Shown here: positions 49,415 through 58,881 of the stretch, one piece after another
Numbering within the stretch: position 1 is the first letter of the stretch
Layout of the letters: every line of letters starts with the position of its first letter
Assembly: GCA_040768905.1 (NCBI GenBank)
Contig: JAXGMA010000001.1
Location: 868,001-932,000, forward strand
Source: SZUA-584 sp040768905
Lineage (GTDB): Bacteria; Bacillota; Clostridia; Christensenellales; SZUA-584
DNA length: 64,000 nucleotides
Direction of reading: 5' to 3'
Notes under the pieces: generated by a model
What the model was told of the DNA's origin: nothing
Seen by the model: only the letters and a program-made list of their open reading frames with translations
Database searches by the model: none
Made by a program: the position numbers and the translations under genes

Positions 49415-50005
49415 TCAATCATTTATCGTTTCTTTGCGTGCAGTACGCAGCTTTTCGGCTTCAATGATACATTCAATGCGCTGCACGACTTTTTCCACTT
49501 TATCGTTGACAATCATATAATCATATTGGATCCAGTACTTCATTTCAGAGCCCGCTTTGCCAAGCCTTGCTGTTATCTGTTCCTCGGTCTCTGTGGCACG
49601 GCTGCGAATACGTTTTTCCAGCTCCTCCATCGACGGCGGCACCAGAAACAAGAAAACGCCCTGAGGGTATTCCTGTTTGACCATAAGAGCGCCCTGCACA
49701 TCAATTTCGAGAAGCACGTCAGCGCCATTATCGATGGCAGCATCTACAAAAGCCCGCGGTGTACCGTAGTAATGGGAAAACACTTTGGCATATTCTAAAA
49801 ACTCACCCTGCTCGATAAGTGCATTGAACTCATCATGGCTCTTATAGAAGTAGCTGATGCCGTCCTTCTCCCCCGCGCGCGGTGCGCGCGTCGTGCATGA
49901 GATGGAAAGAACCAAATCTTTGCGTTTTTTGAGCAGAGCTTTACACACCGTACCTTTACCCGTTCCTGAAGGCCCGGACAGTACGATAAGCAGACCCTTG
50001 GCCAT
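49415..50005 (-). CDS. gmk: Guanylate kinase
   Basis: Phosphorylates GMP and dGMP. The 196-residue protein has the P-loop LSGPSGTGKGTVCKA near 10, the GMP-binding SCTTRAPRAGEKDGISYFY near 38-56 and LEIDVQGALMVKQ near 97. The ATG at 50005 with GAGGAG upstream is preferred. Sixteen in-frame codons before it lie inside remA. Confidence 0.96.
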   Translation of the reverse strand: MAKGLLIVLSGPSGTGKGTVCKALLKKRKDLVLSISCTTRAPRAGEKDGISYFYKSHDEFNALIEQGEFLEYAKVFSHYYGTPRAFVDAAIDNGADVLLEIDVQGALMVKQEYPQGVFLFLVPPSMEELEKRIRSRATETEEQITARLGKAGSEMKYWIQYDYMIVNDKVEKVVQRIECIIEAEKLRTARKETIND

Positions 50006-50009
50006 GAAG

Positions 50010-50270
50010 TTACTCCTCGGAGTCCGAGTCTTTGTCGGACAGGCGGTGCGCAACAGTTTCAGGCTGGACTGCCGATAGAATCACGTGATCGCTGTCTGTG
50101 ATGATAACTGCGCGCGTGCGTCTTCCGTATGTCGCGTCAACAAGATTGCCTTTCTGCCGTGCTTCCTGTATGATGCGCTTGATCGGTGCAGACTCGGGGC
50201 TGACAATGGCGATCAGCCTGTTTGCCGAGACGATGTTGCCAAAACCAATGTTGATCAGCTTTATAGCCAT
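50010..50270 (-). CDS. remA: RemA-family regulator (DUF370)
   Basis: An 86-residue DNA-binding protein. Bacillus RemA activates matrix genes and osmoprotection genes. The conserved core is LINIGFGNIVSANRLIAIVSPESAPIKR in outline, followed by DATYGRRTRAVIITDSDHVILS. The position between yicC and gmk is the usual one. GGAGG precedes the ATG. Confidence 0.94.
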   Translation of the reverse strand: MAIKLINIGFGNIVSANRLIAIVSPESAPIKRIIQEARQKGNLVDATYGRRTRAVIITDSDHVILSAVQPETVAHRLSDKDSDSEE

Positions 50271-50288
50271 CAGCTTTCCTCCAAATGA

Positions 50289-51164
50289 TTATTCAATGTT
50301 CTGAACCTGCTCGCGAATTCTTTCCACAATGCTTTTGCCTTCGATAACCGCACCAGTGATTTTTGTATCCTGGGATTTTGAACCCACCGTGTTTAATTCT
50401 CTGTTAAGCTCCTGAACGAGAAAGTCAAGTTTTCTGCCGACAGCATCTTCTGAATCCATCGCAGATTTAAAATGTGCGATGTGCGTTTCAAGCCGCACGA
50501 TTTCCTCGGCAATGTCCGCGCGGTCTGCCATGAGCGCAACTTCTGTGGCGAAACGTGTTTCATCAATATCAGTCCCGCTTATAAGCTCAGATATGCGTAT
50601 CTTGAGCTTTTCCGCATATTCCCCGGCTGTTTGCTGTTTTCTTTCATCAATACGGCAACGTAATTTTTCAAGTGATTCTAGGTTTTCCAACATGCTGTCC
50701 CGCAGTGCAGCGCCTTCTCTTGCGCGCATATCCGTCAGCGCGTCAAGCGCAGCAGAAACCGCGCTCTTGGCGAGCATAGATAAGATTTCTTCATCGAGCG
50801 GTTCTTCCTCGATCTGTATCATGTCCGGAATCTGGACCAAATGCGAAAGCATGACGTCATCTTCTAATGACAGCTCTTCTGCAGCCTGCCTGGCTGCAGA
50901 AAGGTAGGAATGCATCAAACCGATATCAACACAGGCTTTTCTGCCTTGCTCTGCCTGATCGGAGAAATTGATAAACACATCAACGCGCCCGCGTGAAACA
51001 CGGTCTTTGACTGCATTGCGTATGAGCTCCTCTGAAAAACCCAAAGTACGCGGTATGCGGATATTGATATCAAGAAAACGGTGGTTGACCGATTTGATCT
51101 CTGCCGTGATCTTTTTGTTTTGCTGTTCTGCTTCCGCGCGCCCGAAGCCCGTCATGCTGCGCAA
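50289..51164 (-). CDS. yicC: YicC/YloC family endoribonuclease
   Basis: A 291-residue member of the YicC family, stress-related endoribonucleases in the RNA turnover network. The start SMTGFGRAE, the middle NHRFLDINIRIPR and the closing GRKLDFLVQELNRELNTVGSK with SKSIVERIREQVQNIE-like end are family hallmarks. I take the TTG at 51164 (MRSMTGFG), with AAGGGG upstream, over a longer in-frame version. It is the first gene of the long housekeeping run. Confidence 0.93.
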   Translation of the reverse strand: MRSMTGFGRAEAEQQNKKITAEIKSVNHRFLDINIRIPRTLGFSEELIRNAVKDRVSRGRVDVFINFSDQAEQGRKACVDIGLMHSYLSAARQAAEELSLEDDVMLSHLVQIPDMIQIEEEPLDEEILSMLAKSAVSAALDALTDMRAREGAALRDSMLENLESLEKLRCRIDERKQQTAGEYAEKLKIRISELISGTDIDETRFATEVALMADRADIAEEIVRLETHIAHFKSAMDSEDAVGRKLDFLVQELNRELNTVGSKSQDTKITGAVIEGKSIVERIREQVQNIE

Positions 51165-51206
51165 TTTCCATCGCCCCTTATCGCAATTCCCATTCTTAGA
51201 GCTTTG

Positions 51207-51215
51207 ATTATAGCA
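51207..51215 (-). promoter_or_regulatory. Extended -10 promoter of the yicC-remA-gmk run
   Basis: The minus strand reads TGCTATAAT (51207-51215), a TGn extended -10 box about 43 bases upstream of the TTG start of yicC. This is probably the main promoter for the overlapping housekeeping genes downstream. Confidence 0.6.
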
Positions 51216-51224
51216 CATATCCGC

Positions 51225-51259
51225 AATAAAAATAAGCATTTTGATTAAAAAGATGCTTA
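51225..51259 (-). terminator. Probable terminator after gatB
   Basis: TAAGCAT (51233-51239) pairs with ATGCTTA (51253-51259) and is followed on the minus strand by TTTTTATT. It lies about 105 bases after the gatB stop and just ahead of the yicC promoter. The stem is only seven bp. Confidence 0.55.
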
Positions 51260-51364
51260 ATCCGTTAATATACTGCGTTTTGCTGTTGTTATCATGCCAC
51301 TAAGCAGTCTTTTAAGCGTTAAAAAAACAAAACAGGAATATACTGGCTATCAACAAACTGAACG

Positions 51365-52795
51365 TCAGGCTTTATCAAGCTCATCTCGTGCGATCGTGTT
51401 GACGACCTGCGGATTCGCCTGGCCTTTGGTGGCTTTCATGACCTGCCCTACAAAGAAGGTCAGCGCTTTTTGTTTGCCGCCCTTGTAATCCGCGACAGGA
51501 CCAGGATTATTTGTGATGGCTTCACGCAACAATGCACGGATATGTTCTGCATCGCTGATCTGTGCGAGCCCTTTGCTGCTGACAATATCCCTGGGTTTCT
51601 CACCTGTTCGGAAGGCTTCTTCAAACACGGCTTTTGCGACCGTGATATTGACCTGCCCCGAATCCACAAGCATAAGCGCTTCTGCTACATGGCTCGGATG
51701 TGCGGGATTGTCTTCAGGGGCTATATTGTCTTCTTTGAGCAAACGCAGCAAGTCCGACGTGATAAGGTTGCAGATTTTTTTGGGGTTTTCATAGAGAGAC
51801 AGGCAAGCCTCAAAAAAAGTCGCGATCTCATACTCTGAGGTCAGGACACCGGCATCGTATTCAGAAAGGCCAAGTTTTTCAATGTAGCGCTGCTTTTTTG
51901 CTGTTGGCAGCTCGGGCAGGCTGTTTCTGATACCGTCGATGCGCTGCTGCGTGAGCGTGATGGGCACAAGGTCAGGATCCGGAAAATAGCGGTAATCATG
52001 CGCTTCTTCTTTGCCGCGCATCGCAAAGCTCTTGCCCTTTGCATCATCAAAGCGGCGTGTTTGCTGCTTGACTTTACCGCCATCCTCAAGCAATGCGATC
52101 TGACGCGCGCTTTCGGCTTCAATCGCACGGAAAACGGCTGAAAAGCTGTTTAAATTCTTCATCTCGGTTCGGGTGCCGAAAACATCGCTGCCTGCTTCGC
52201 GCACGGAGATGTTGACATCGCAACGCAGCGAGCCCTCCTGCATTTTGCAGTCCGACACGCCAGTGTATTTGAGTATACATTTCAATGTTTCAAGAAAAAC
52301 ACGTGCTTCTTCAGCGCTGCGCAGGTCCGGTTCGGTCACGATCTCGATAAGCGGCACACCCCCTCGGTTATAATCCACTGCAGTGCCTGTACCCGTATCA
52401 TGTAGCAATTTGCCGGCGTCTTCTTCCATGTGGATACGTGTCAAACGGATACGTTTTTGCGCATCTCCGGCTTGGATATCCACCCAGCCGCCTTTGCAGA
52501 TCGGCAGGTCGAACTGCGATATCTGGTATGCCTTGGGCAGGTCCGGATAGTAATAGCTCTTGCGGTCCATCTTGGAAAAATGCGCAATGGTGCAGTTGGT
52601 CGCCAGCCCCGCGCGTACGGCGTATTCCACAGCTTTTTCATTGAGTACAGGAAGCACCCCGGGCATACCGATGCAAACAGGGCAACAGTGCGTGTTGGGC
52701 GCGCCGCCGAATTTATTTTCGCATCCGCAGAAGATCTTTGTTTGGGTCGCGAGCTCGACATGGACTTCCAATCCGATAACGGTTTCGTATATCAT
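51365..52795 (-). CDS. gatB: Asp/Glu-tRNA amidotransferase subunit B
   Basis: Activates the misacylated Glu-tRNAGln or Asp-tRNAAsn and accepts ammonia from GatA. The 476-residue protein has GLEVHVEL near 8, a zinc cysteine set around FCGCENKFG and HCCPVC, the NRGGVPLIEIVTEPDLRS signature near 142 and a C-terminal YqeY-like tRNA-binding domain. GGAGGTG precedes the ATG, which overlaps the gatA stop. Confidence 0.97.
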   Translation of the reverse strand: MIYETVIGLEVHVELATQTKIFCGCENKFGGAPNTHCCPVCIGMPGVLPVLNEKAVEYAVRAGLATNCTIAHFSKMDRKSYYYPDLPKAYQISQFDLPICKGGWVDIQAGDAQKRIRLTRIHMEEDAGKLLHDTGTGTAVDYNRGGVPLIEIVTEPDLRSAEEARVFLETLKCILKYTGVSDCKMQEGSLRCDVNISVREAGSDVFGTRTEMKNLNSFSAVFRAIEAESARQIALLEDGGKVKQQTRRFDDAKGKSFAMRGKEEAHDYRYFPDPDLVPITLTQQRIDGIRNSLPELPTAKKQRYIEKLGLSEYDAGVLTSEYEIATFFEACLSLYENPKKICNLITSDLLRLLKEDNIAPEDNPAHPSHVAEALMLVDSGQVNITVAKAVFEEAFRTGEKPRDIVSSKGLAQISDAEHIRALLREAITNNPGPVADYKGGKQKALTFFVGQVMKATKGQANPQVVNTIARDELDKA

Positions 52796-54261
52796 TTCAC
52801 ACCTCCCGCGAACGTGGGCCGGCCGATGGGCGGCATTGTATGCTCAAGTGCGAAAGCAGCCCGCAGCATGATTCTTTCATCGAGTGGCTTGGCGATGATC
52901 TGCACGCCTATGGGCAGCCCTTTGCTGCCAAGGCCGCTTGGCAGAGATATCGCCGCTGCGCCGGCAATATTAACGGGTACTGTATAAATGTCCGTCAGAT
53001 ACATGGATAGCGGTTCGCTCTTTTCCCCGGCTTTAAAAGCAGGCGTTGGTACGGTTGGCGAGAGTATGCAGTCAAATCTCTCAAACAAAGCGTCAAAATC
53101 ACGTTTTATGAGCGTGCGTACTTTGAGTGCCTTCAAATAGTAGGCGTCATAATAACCGGAACTTAACACATAGTTGCCGAGCATCATACGGCGCTTGACT
53201 TCAGTGCCGAAGCCTTCGTTACGTGTCTGTATATACATATCAACGATGTCTTCATAACGTTTGGCGCGGTATCCGTATTTGACGCCGTCATACCGAGAAA
53301 GATTTGATGTTGCCTCTGCTGATGAAATAATATAATATACCGACAGCGCATGGTCAAATGTAGGCAAAGACGTTTCTTCAACGTGAGCGCCTAAACTTTC
53401 AAAAGCCTTGACGGCCTGCATTAGTGCCTGTTTGACTTCGCTGTCAAGACCTTCGCCGAAATACTCCTTCGGCAGGCCGACCTTCAAGCCTTTGACGCCG
53501 TCTTTGATGCCCGCCGTATAGTCCGGATAGTCGATAGCCGCAGACGTTGAATCGCGGCTGTCGTGGCCGCAGATGGCGTTGAGTGAAAGGGCTGCATCCT
53601 CAACTGTGCGCGTCAGCGGGCCTATCTGATCAAGCGATGAAGCAAAAGCCACCAGACCGAAGCGTGAAACGATGCCGTAAGTGGGTTTTAAACCAACGAC
53701 ACCGCAGTATGCAGCGGGCTGGCGTAGGCTGCCTCCTGTATCAGATCCCAGCGCCAAAGGTGCCATGCCTGCCGAAACCGCCGCTGCGCTGCCTCCAGAC
53801 GACCCTCCCGGCACACGGTGCAGATCCCACGGGTTTGCGCTTGCTCCGAAAGCGCTGTATTCCGTTGACGAGCCCATAGCAAACTCATCGAGATTGGCTT
53901 TGGCAAGCGTGATGATCCCCTGTGCTTTGAATCGTTCAATCACGTGGGCATCATAGGGCGGCACAAAATCTTGCAGCATCTTCGAAGAACACGTTGTCGG
54001 TATGCCTTGCGTGCAGATATTGTCTTTGACGATCGCGGGAATGCCATCAAAAACGCTCTTTGCACGCCCCTTCGCGCGGCGCTTGTCTGACATCGCAGCT
54101 TCTTCAAGAGCGCTATTTGCACAAACACAATTCAGTGCGCTTATTTTTGGCTCCTGTTCCTCTATTCTTTCAAGGAGTGCTGATACGAGCTCGACGGCGC
54201 TGATATCCCTTGCGGCAATCATGTCCATCGCCTGTTTTACGGTTACTTCAAATAATTTCAA
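52792..54261 (-). CDS. gatA: Asp/Glu-tRNA amidotransferase subunit A
   Basis: The glutaminase subunit, which releases ammonia from glutamine. In the 489-residue amidase-signature protein the lysine is in AIVKDNICTQG near 78 and the Ser-Ser pair in PGGSSGGSAAAVSAG near 152 and SDTGGSLRQPA near 175. It uses a TTG start at 54261 with GAGGTGA upstream. Confidence 0.97.
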   Translation of the reverse strand: MKLFEVTVKQAMDMIAARDISAVELVSALLERIEEQEPKISALNCVCANSALEEAAMSDKRRAKGRAKSVFDGIPAIVKDNICTQGIPTTCSSKMLQDFVPPYDAHVIERFKAQGIITLAKANLDEFAMGSSTEYSAFGASANPWDLHRVPGGSSGGSAAAVSAGMAPLALGSDTGGSLRQPAAYCGVVGLKPTYGIVSRFGLVAFASSLDQIGPLTRTVEDAALSLNAICGHDSRDSTSAAIDYPDYTAGIKDGVKGLKVGLPKEYFGEGLDSEVKQALMQAVKAFESLGAHVEETSLPTFDHALSVYYIISSAEATSNLSRYDGVKYGYRAKRYEDIVDMYIQTRNEGFGTEVKRRMMLGNYVLSSGYYDAYYLKALKVRTLIKRDFDALFERFDCILSPTVPTPAFKAGEKSEPLSMYLTDIYTVPVNIAGAAAISLPSGLGSKGLPIGVQIIAKPLDERIMLRAAFALEHTMPPIGRPTFAGGVK

Positions 54262-54270
54262 TGTGTCACC

Positions 54271-54558
54271 TCATTCAACGACTTTGGGAACAATAAAGCA
54301 TCCGCTTTGCTTTTCGGGAGCATTCGCAAGAAGCTGGCTATTATCCATACTAGGGACAACCTTATCCGGCCTCAGCACATTTACAATACCCTGAATATGC
54401 GCCGTGGGCGGCACATCAGCAGTGTCTAGTTTATCGAGCTGCTGCGCGACTTGCAAAATAGCTTCAAGATGTTTTTGGTACATCTTCTTTTCTTGTTCGG
54501 ACAATCTAAGCCGTGAAAGTGCCGCGATTTTTTCCACTTCGGAAATAGGAACCAGCAT
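54271..54558 (-). CDS. gatC: Asp/Glu-tRNA amidotransferase subunit C
   Basis: A 95-residue structural subunit that wraps around GatA and GatB. The family pattern is ISEVEKIAALSRLRLSEQEK near the start and QLDKLDTADVPPTAH near 47. GGAGG precedes the ATG. It heads the gatCAB operon. Confidence 0.95.
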   Translation of the reverse strand: MLVPISEVEKIAALSRLRLSEQEKKMYQKHLEAILQVAQQLDKLDTADVPPTAHIQGIVNVLRPDKVVPSMDNSQLLANAPEKQSGCFIVPKVVE

Positions 54559-54574
54559 AATATCCTCCTAAAAT

Positions 54575-56344
54575 TCATGTCTCAAGATCATAAACAAACG
54601 TGGCAAAAAAGCTGTTGCCGCCGCCGTCATCAACGTAATCGATAAGATACAGCTTCGTAGGCGCCGGTGCAGGCGCAAACCTTGCTGTTCTGCTGAGTGC
54701 AGATAACTTAATAGCATTGCTGAGCGTGTCATAGACGTATAATGCATAAATATAATCATCGTTATCGTCAGATGCGGCCGTAAAATAAACTTTGCCACCG
54801 GTCTGCGAATAATAAAAATCAAATATTTCGGCACGCTCAATAATGTACGTTTCTCCCCCTGTTTCTATATCACAGAGTTTAAGGCTCGTCAATACCTTCT
54901 CTGTACCGAAAGTCTGTGTTTCAAGCACCAGCAGCTTTTTTCCATCAGGTGATATACGCAAATCTGTGCCTTGTGTCAACTCTGTTCGCTTTCCATGATG
55001 AATTTTATAGATAATATTGCCTAAGCTGTCTGCAAAGAATATCTTTTCGGCAGATACCGCTATACTCCCCTCTGCACCTTCTTGCTCCTCAACAGCCATG
55101 ATCGCCAGTTCTCCGTTTTGCAAAAAATCACAGGACAGCAGCTGCATCTTTTCATAGCCCGTCATGGCATAAAGCGTGTTGGCGCTTTCCGACCACGCAA
55201 ATGATGAGGTCTGGCTCCCAAATCCTTCTTCCCCAAGGTTAAAAAGCTTTTCATCTTCGAAGTCATACACATAGAGAACCCTGTTTTCTATTGAAACATC
55301 CAAAATGCCGATATAACGCCCATCAGCTGAAAAGGAAGCCTTTCCGATAGAAAAAAACTCAGGTACGTCAATGTTTTGCATACGCCCGTTCGGGTAAAGT
55401 ATCCAAAGCTTTTCAGACATAAGATAGCTGTCCTGCACCAACGCGGGTTCTTCCGGCTTGTAGCTTCGTGAAAAAGCGATGCGGCCGTCTGCAGCAGTAG
55501 CGAGGTATTTTCCGTTCTGCAGCAAAAGGCTGGTTTTTGAAGGTGTGCCGTCCTTGATCACGATAGGCCTTCTCTCAAGCAAGGCATAATCAATATCAGC
55601 GGGGTATACAGGCAGTTGGGCACCGCCCAGCTCTACCACAGAAAACATCTTGTCAGGCAAAGACTGACTGACTGATTGCTGAATACGAAGCATGTGGGCG
55701 TTGGCCTCTTCAAATGAGTCAAAAGGGCGTGAAATAAGCATCCTGTTCTTAAGGTCGGAAGAAAGTACGGGCATCATACCGGAATCTTCCGGCCAGCGCC
55801 CTTCCTGATGTTCAAAAAAGGCATTGGCAATACAAAAAAACTTACTATCAGTATTTTCAGCTCCGGGCGTTAAGCGTACGATCAAGCTGCCTTCTTTTTC
55901 TTCAACAGCAAAATCCGCATTGCTTGTCAACTGAATAAAAATGATCAGAGAATCGTTTTGAGCGGGAGCCTCCTGGAAAAGGCCGACAGCAAAATCTGAA
56001 AACATCCAGCTGTCTTTTTGCTCATAATCCCAAAAGCTGATCCCGTCAAGTGTGATCTTCAATCGCTGAGGCTGGCCGAGAAGTTCAACACTATATTTCG
56101 GCAATTGTGTCAGTTTTGATTCAGCGTAGCCCGTCCTGCGGCTGCCGCTTAGCAGTGACAACGTGACAACAGTCTGGCTGTTTTCCAATGTGATATCTAT
56201 ATCTTTTAAGTTGATATACTGCGTAGTCAAAGAAACGCCGCCTTCAGCGGTTGCGTTCTTATTTTTCTTATCAGCTTCCGGTACACAGGCAGCCAGCAGC
56301 GCAATGCACAGGAAGATAAAAACGAAGATGGACAGCCTTTTCAA
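54575..56344 (-). CDS. Large lipoprotein with beta-propeller region
   Basis: A 589-residue secreted lipoprotein: lipobox LLAAC with cysteine near residue 20, then a beta-rich N-terminal domain (about 35-165), a segment resembling a SPOR repeat (FDSFEEANAHMLRIQQ, about 220) and a C-terminal propeller-like region (about 270-589). The propeller strands contain repeated FSADGRYIGIL, FAWSESANTLYAM and RISPDGKKLLVLE elements of TolB/WD40 style. It probably binds proteins or peptidoglycan at the outer face of the membrane. The function is unknown. It uses a TTG start with AAGAGG six bases upstream. It follows mtaD in the same direction by 14 bases and precedes gatC. Confidence 0.75.
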   Translation of the reverse strand: MKRLSIFVFIFLCIALLAACVPEADKKNKNATAEGGVSLTTQYINLKDIDITLENSQTVVTLSLLSGSRRTGYAESKLTQLPKYSVELLGQPQRLKITLDGISFWDYEQKDSWMFSDFAVGLFQEAPAQNDSLIIFIQLTSNADFAVEEKEGSLIVRLTPGAENTDSKFFCIANAFFEHQEGRWPEDSGMMPVLSSDLKNRMLISRPFDSFEEANAHMLRIQQSVSQSLPDKMFSVVELGGAQLPVYPADIDYALLERRPIVIKDGTPSKTSLLLQNGKYLATAADGRIAFSRSYKPEEPALVQDSYLMSEKLWILYPNGRMQNIDVPEFFSIGKASFSADGRYIGILDVSIENRVLYVYDFEDEKLFNLGEEGFGSQTSSFAWSESANTLYAMTGYEKMQLLSCDFLQNGELAIMAVEEQEGAEGSIAVSAEKIFFADSLGNIIYKIHHGKRTELTQGTDLRISPDGKKLLVLETQTFGTEKVLTSLKLCDIETGGETYIIERAEIFDFYYSQTGGKVYFTAASDDNDDYIYALYVYDTLSNAIKLSALSRTARFAPAPAPTKLYLIDYVDDGGGNSFFATFVYDLET

Positions 56345-56358
56345 AGAATACCTCTTGT

Positions 56359-57642
56359 TTATATAAAAAGTTCACAAGCAAATGCATGAGCCTTTGCTTT
56401 TATCTCCTCGATGTCTCCAAATGTTATATTGCCGTTTTCGTATAGTATGCGCCCGTTGACCATTGTCAGCACCACATCAGAGTCTGACCCGCTGTAAACA
56501 AAATGATTCAAAAGATTCGTGCGCGGGCAGTATCTTACACCGTGTGTATCGATGACGATGATATCGGCTTTTTTCCCCGCCTCGAGGCTTCCGGTTAAGG
56601 CGCCAAATCCAAGCGCTTTTGCGCCTCTTTGCGTGGCAATTTTTAAGGCTGCTTTTGCAGGGATCAGCGTCGGGTTGTGGTGGGTGCCTTTTTGCAACAG
56701 CGCAAGCAAAGTCATCTCTTCCATCATTGAAAGGTTGTTGTTGCTGGCAGCGCCGTCTGTTGCGCAGCTCACATTGACGCCTGCATTCAGCATTTCTGAA
56801 ACGCGTGCTATGCCGCTGCCGAGCTTTAAGTTGCTCCCGGGGCATGAGAGCACGCTCCCGCCCTTGTCAGCCAAAAGCATGATGTCCTCATCGCTGAGCC
56901 AGACACAATGCGCTGCCATCACGGGCAGCTCCAGCAATCCGATGCTGTCCATCAGCCCTAAAGGTGTTTTGCTGTGCCTTTTGATGCAGGCCTCATGCTC
57001 GTCACGCGTTTCTGAAACATGGATGTGAATACGCGCATCCAGTCTCTGCGCGGTATCACGCACTTTTGCAAACAGCTTTGGACTGACAGTATATTCCGCA
57101 TGCGGGCCAATTGCCGCATCTACAAGCGGATAATCTTTGACGGTGTCAAAAAGCGCTTCGGCTTTTTTCAGACGGTCTGCGCCGCGGCCGTCAATGTCCA
57201 TCACCGCCGTGGCTATCAGTGCGCGCATTCCGGCATCATGGGCTGCTTTGGCAATCTGATCTGTGAAATTATACATGTCTGAGAAACTCGTGACACCGCC
57301 CATGGCCATTTCAGCCATGGCAAGCATGCTGCCCCAGTAGACGGCCTCCGCACAAAGCTTTTCTTCAGCAGGCCATATGCTCTCTTTAAGCCATTTCATA
57401 AGCGGCATATCATCAGCATAGCCGCGCAGCAGGTTCATGGCTACGTGGGTATGTGTATTGACAAATCCGGGGGCGATGATGCCGCCTTGTGCATCGATTC
57501 TCCGGTCAACAGGGATCTCGGGGGCGTATTCACAGGGCCCAGCATAAACAATGATATCTCCGTCAATGATGACACAGCCATCCATACACCTGTCCTGCGC
57601 GTCGGCCGTGATTAAGAACCCGTTGTTGATAAGCGTAATCAT
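56359..57642 (-). CDS. mtaD: 5-methylthioadenosine/S-adenosylhomocysteine deaminase
   Basis: An amidohydrolase-family deaminase converting MTA or SAH to the inosine form. The 427-residue protein has metal motif NTHTHVAMNLLRGYADD near 65, HIHVSETRDEH near 215, AAHCVWL near 242 and the catalytic ATDGAASNNNLSMMEE near 295. Its ATG overlaps the ahcY stop by four bases, so SAH is the most likely natural substrate. Confidence 0.92.
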   Translation of the reverse strand: MITLINNGFLITADAQDRCMDGCVIIDGDIIVYAGPCEYAPEIPVDRRIDAQGGIIAPGFVNTHTHVAMNLLRGYADDMPLMKWLKESIWPAEEKLCAEAVYWGSMLAMAEMAMGGVTSFSDMYNFTDQIAKAAHDAGMRALIATAVMDIDGRGADRLKKAEALFDTVKDYPLVDAAIGPHAEYTVSPKLFAKVRDTAQRLDARIHIHVSETRDEHEACIKRHSKTPLGLMDSIGLLELPVMAAHCVWLSDEDIMLLADKGGSVLSCPGSNLKLGSGIARVSEMLNAGVNVSCATDGAASNNNLSMMEEMTLLALLQKGTHHNPTLIPAKAALKIATQRGAKALGFGALTGSLEAGKKADIIVIDTHGVRYCPRTNLLNHFVYSGSDSDVVLTMVNGRILYENGNITFGDIEEIKAKAHAFACELFI

Positions 57643-58880
57643 GAGCTTTCTCCATACATATAGGCCTTTTGGTTTTTTGTCAGTTTGTCAATGCTAAGCC
57701 CGAGTGCTTTAAGTTTCATCGACGCCACATGACAGTCGATATCTTTGGGCACTTCATAGACCTTATTATGCAATTTTCCTTTGTTCTTGATCAGGTATTC
57801 CAAAGACAGAGCCTGTATCGCGAAACTCAGATCCATGATTTCTGCGGGATGGCCGTCGCCCGCAGCCAGATTGACGAGCCTGCCTTCTGCAAGCAGATAA
57901 AGCGTTTTGCCGCCCAGATCATAGGCTTCGATGTTGTGCCGCGCTGCATAAATATTTTTCGCCATGGCAGACAGCGCAGGTATATCTATCTCCACATTAA
58001 AATGTCCTGCGTTGGATAAAACAGCACCGTTTTTCATCTTCTCAAAATGCTGTGCGCCGATCACGTTGCTGCAGCCTGATACCGTCACGAATATATCGCC
58101 GTGTGCTGATGCTTTGTCCATAGGCATCACATCATAGCCGTCCATCGCGGCTTCCATGGCACGGATCGGGTCTACTTCGGTCACGATCACACGGGCACCG
58201 AGGCCTTTTGCGCGCATGGCGATACCCTTGCCGCACCAGCCGTAGCCGGAAACCACGACAGCTTTGCCGGCGATCAAAAGATTCGTGGTGCGCATGATGC
58301 CGTCAAACACGGATTGCCCTGTGCCGTATCTGTTGTCAAACAAATGCTTACAATCTGCGTCATTGACGGCGATCACAGGATATTTAAGCGTTTTTGCCTT
58401 TTCTCTTGCACGGAAGCGCAGCAGTCCAGTCGTCGTCTCTTCGCATGCGCCGATCACCCCGGCGGCTTTATCCGCATCGCGTGTATGAAGCGCTTCAGAA
58501 AGGTCAGCGCCGTCATCAAGCACAACATGCGGCCTGTGAGCTAAAGTCATAGAGATGTGCCTGTCGTATTCTTCTGGAGTCGCGGCATGCCAGGCAAACA
58601 CCTTGATACCGTCCGCAACGAGCGCTGCAGCAATATCGTCTTGCGTGGAAAGCGGATTAGAGCCGGTTACAGCCATTTGAGCGCCGCCTGCTTTCAGAAC
58701 ACGGCACAAATAGGCCGTCTTGGCTTCCAGGTGTATGGAAAGAGAGACCCTGCATCCGCTAAACGGTTTATTATCTTCAAATCTTTTTTTCAGTTTGCTC
58801 AGCACAGGCATATGTGCGGCAGCCCATTGTATCTTCTGCTCACCTTCTGGGGCACGGTCAATATCTCTGATTTCACTCAC
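57639..58880 (-). CDS. ahcY: Adenosylhomocysteinase
   Basis: Hydrolyses S-adenosylhomocysteine, or the inosyl form, to homocysteine and nucleoside with bound NAD. The 413-residue protein is the short type without the 40-residue insertion. It has AAALVADGIKVFAW and CEETTTGLLRF, NRYGTGQSVFDGIMRTTN near 195 and the NAD loop SGYGWCGKGIAMRAKGLGA in outline near 215. The GTG start at 58880 has GGAG nine bases upstream, one base after the galU stop, and is better than the TTG at 58898. The overlap with mtaD suggests joint action. Confidence 0.95.
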   Translation of the reverse strand: MSEIRDIDRAPEGEQKIQWAAAHMPVLSKLKKRFEDNKPFSGCRVSLSIHLEAKTAYLCRVLKAGGAQMAVTGSNPLSTQDDIAAALVADGIKVFAWHAATPEEYDRHISMTLAHRPHVVLDDGADLSEALHTRDADKAAGVIGACEETTTGLLRFRAREKAKTLKYPVIAVNDADCKHLFDNRYGTGQSVFDGIMRTTNLLIAGKAVVVSGYGWCGKGIAMRAKGLGARVIVTEVDPIRAMEAAMDGYDVMPMDKASAHGDIFVTVSGCSNVIGAQHFEKMKNGAVLSNAGHFNVEIDIPALSAMAKNIYAARHNIEAYDLGGKTLYLLAEGRLVNLAAGDGHPAEIMDLSFAIQALSLEYLIKNKGKLHNKVYEVPKDIDCHVASMKLKALGLSIDKLTKNQKAYMYGESS

Positions 58881-58881
58881 T

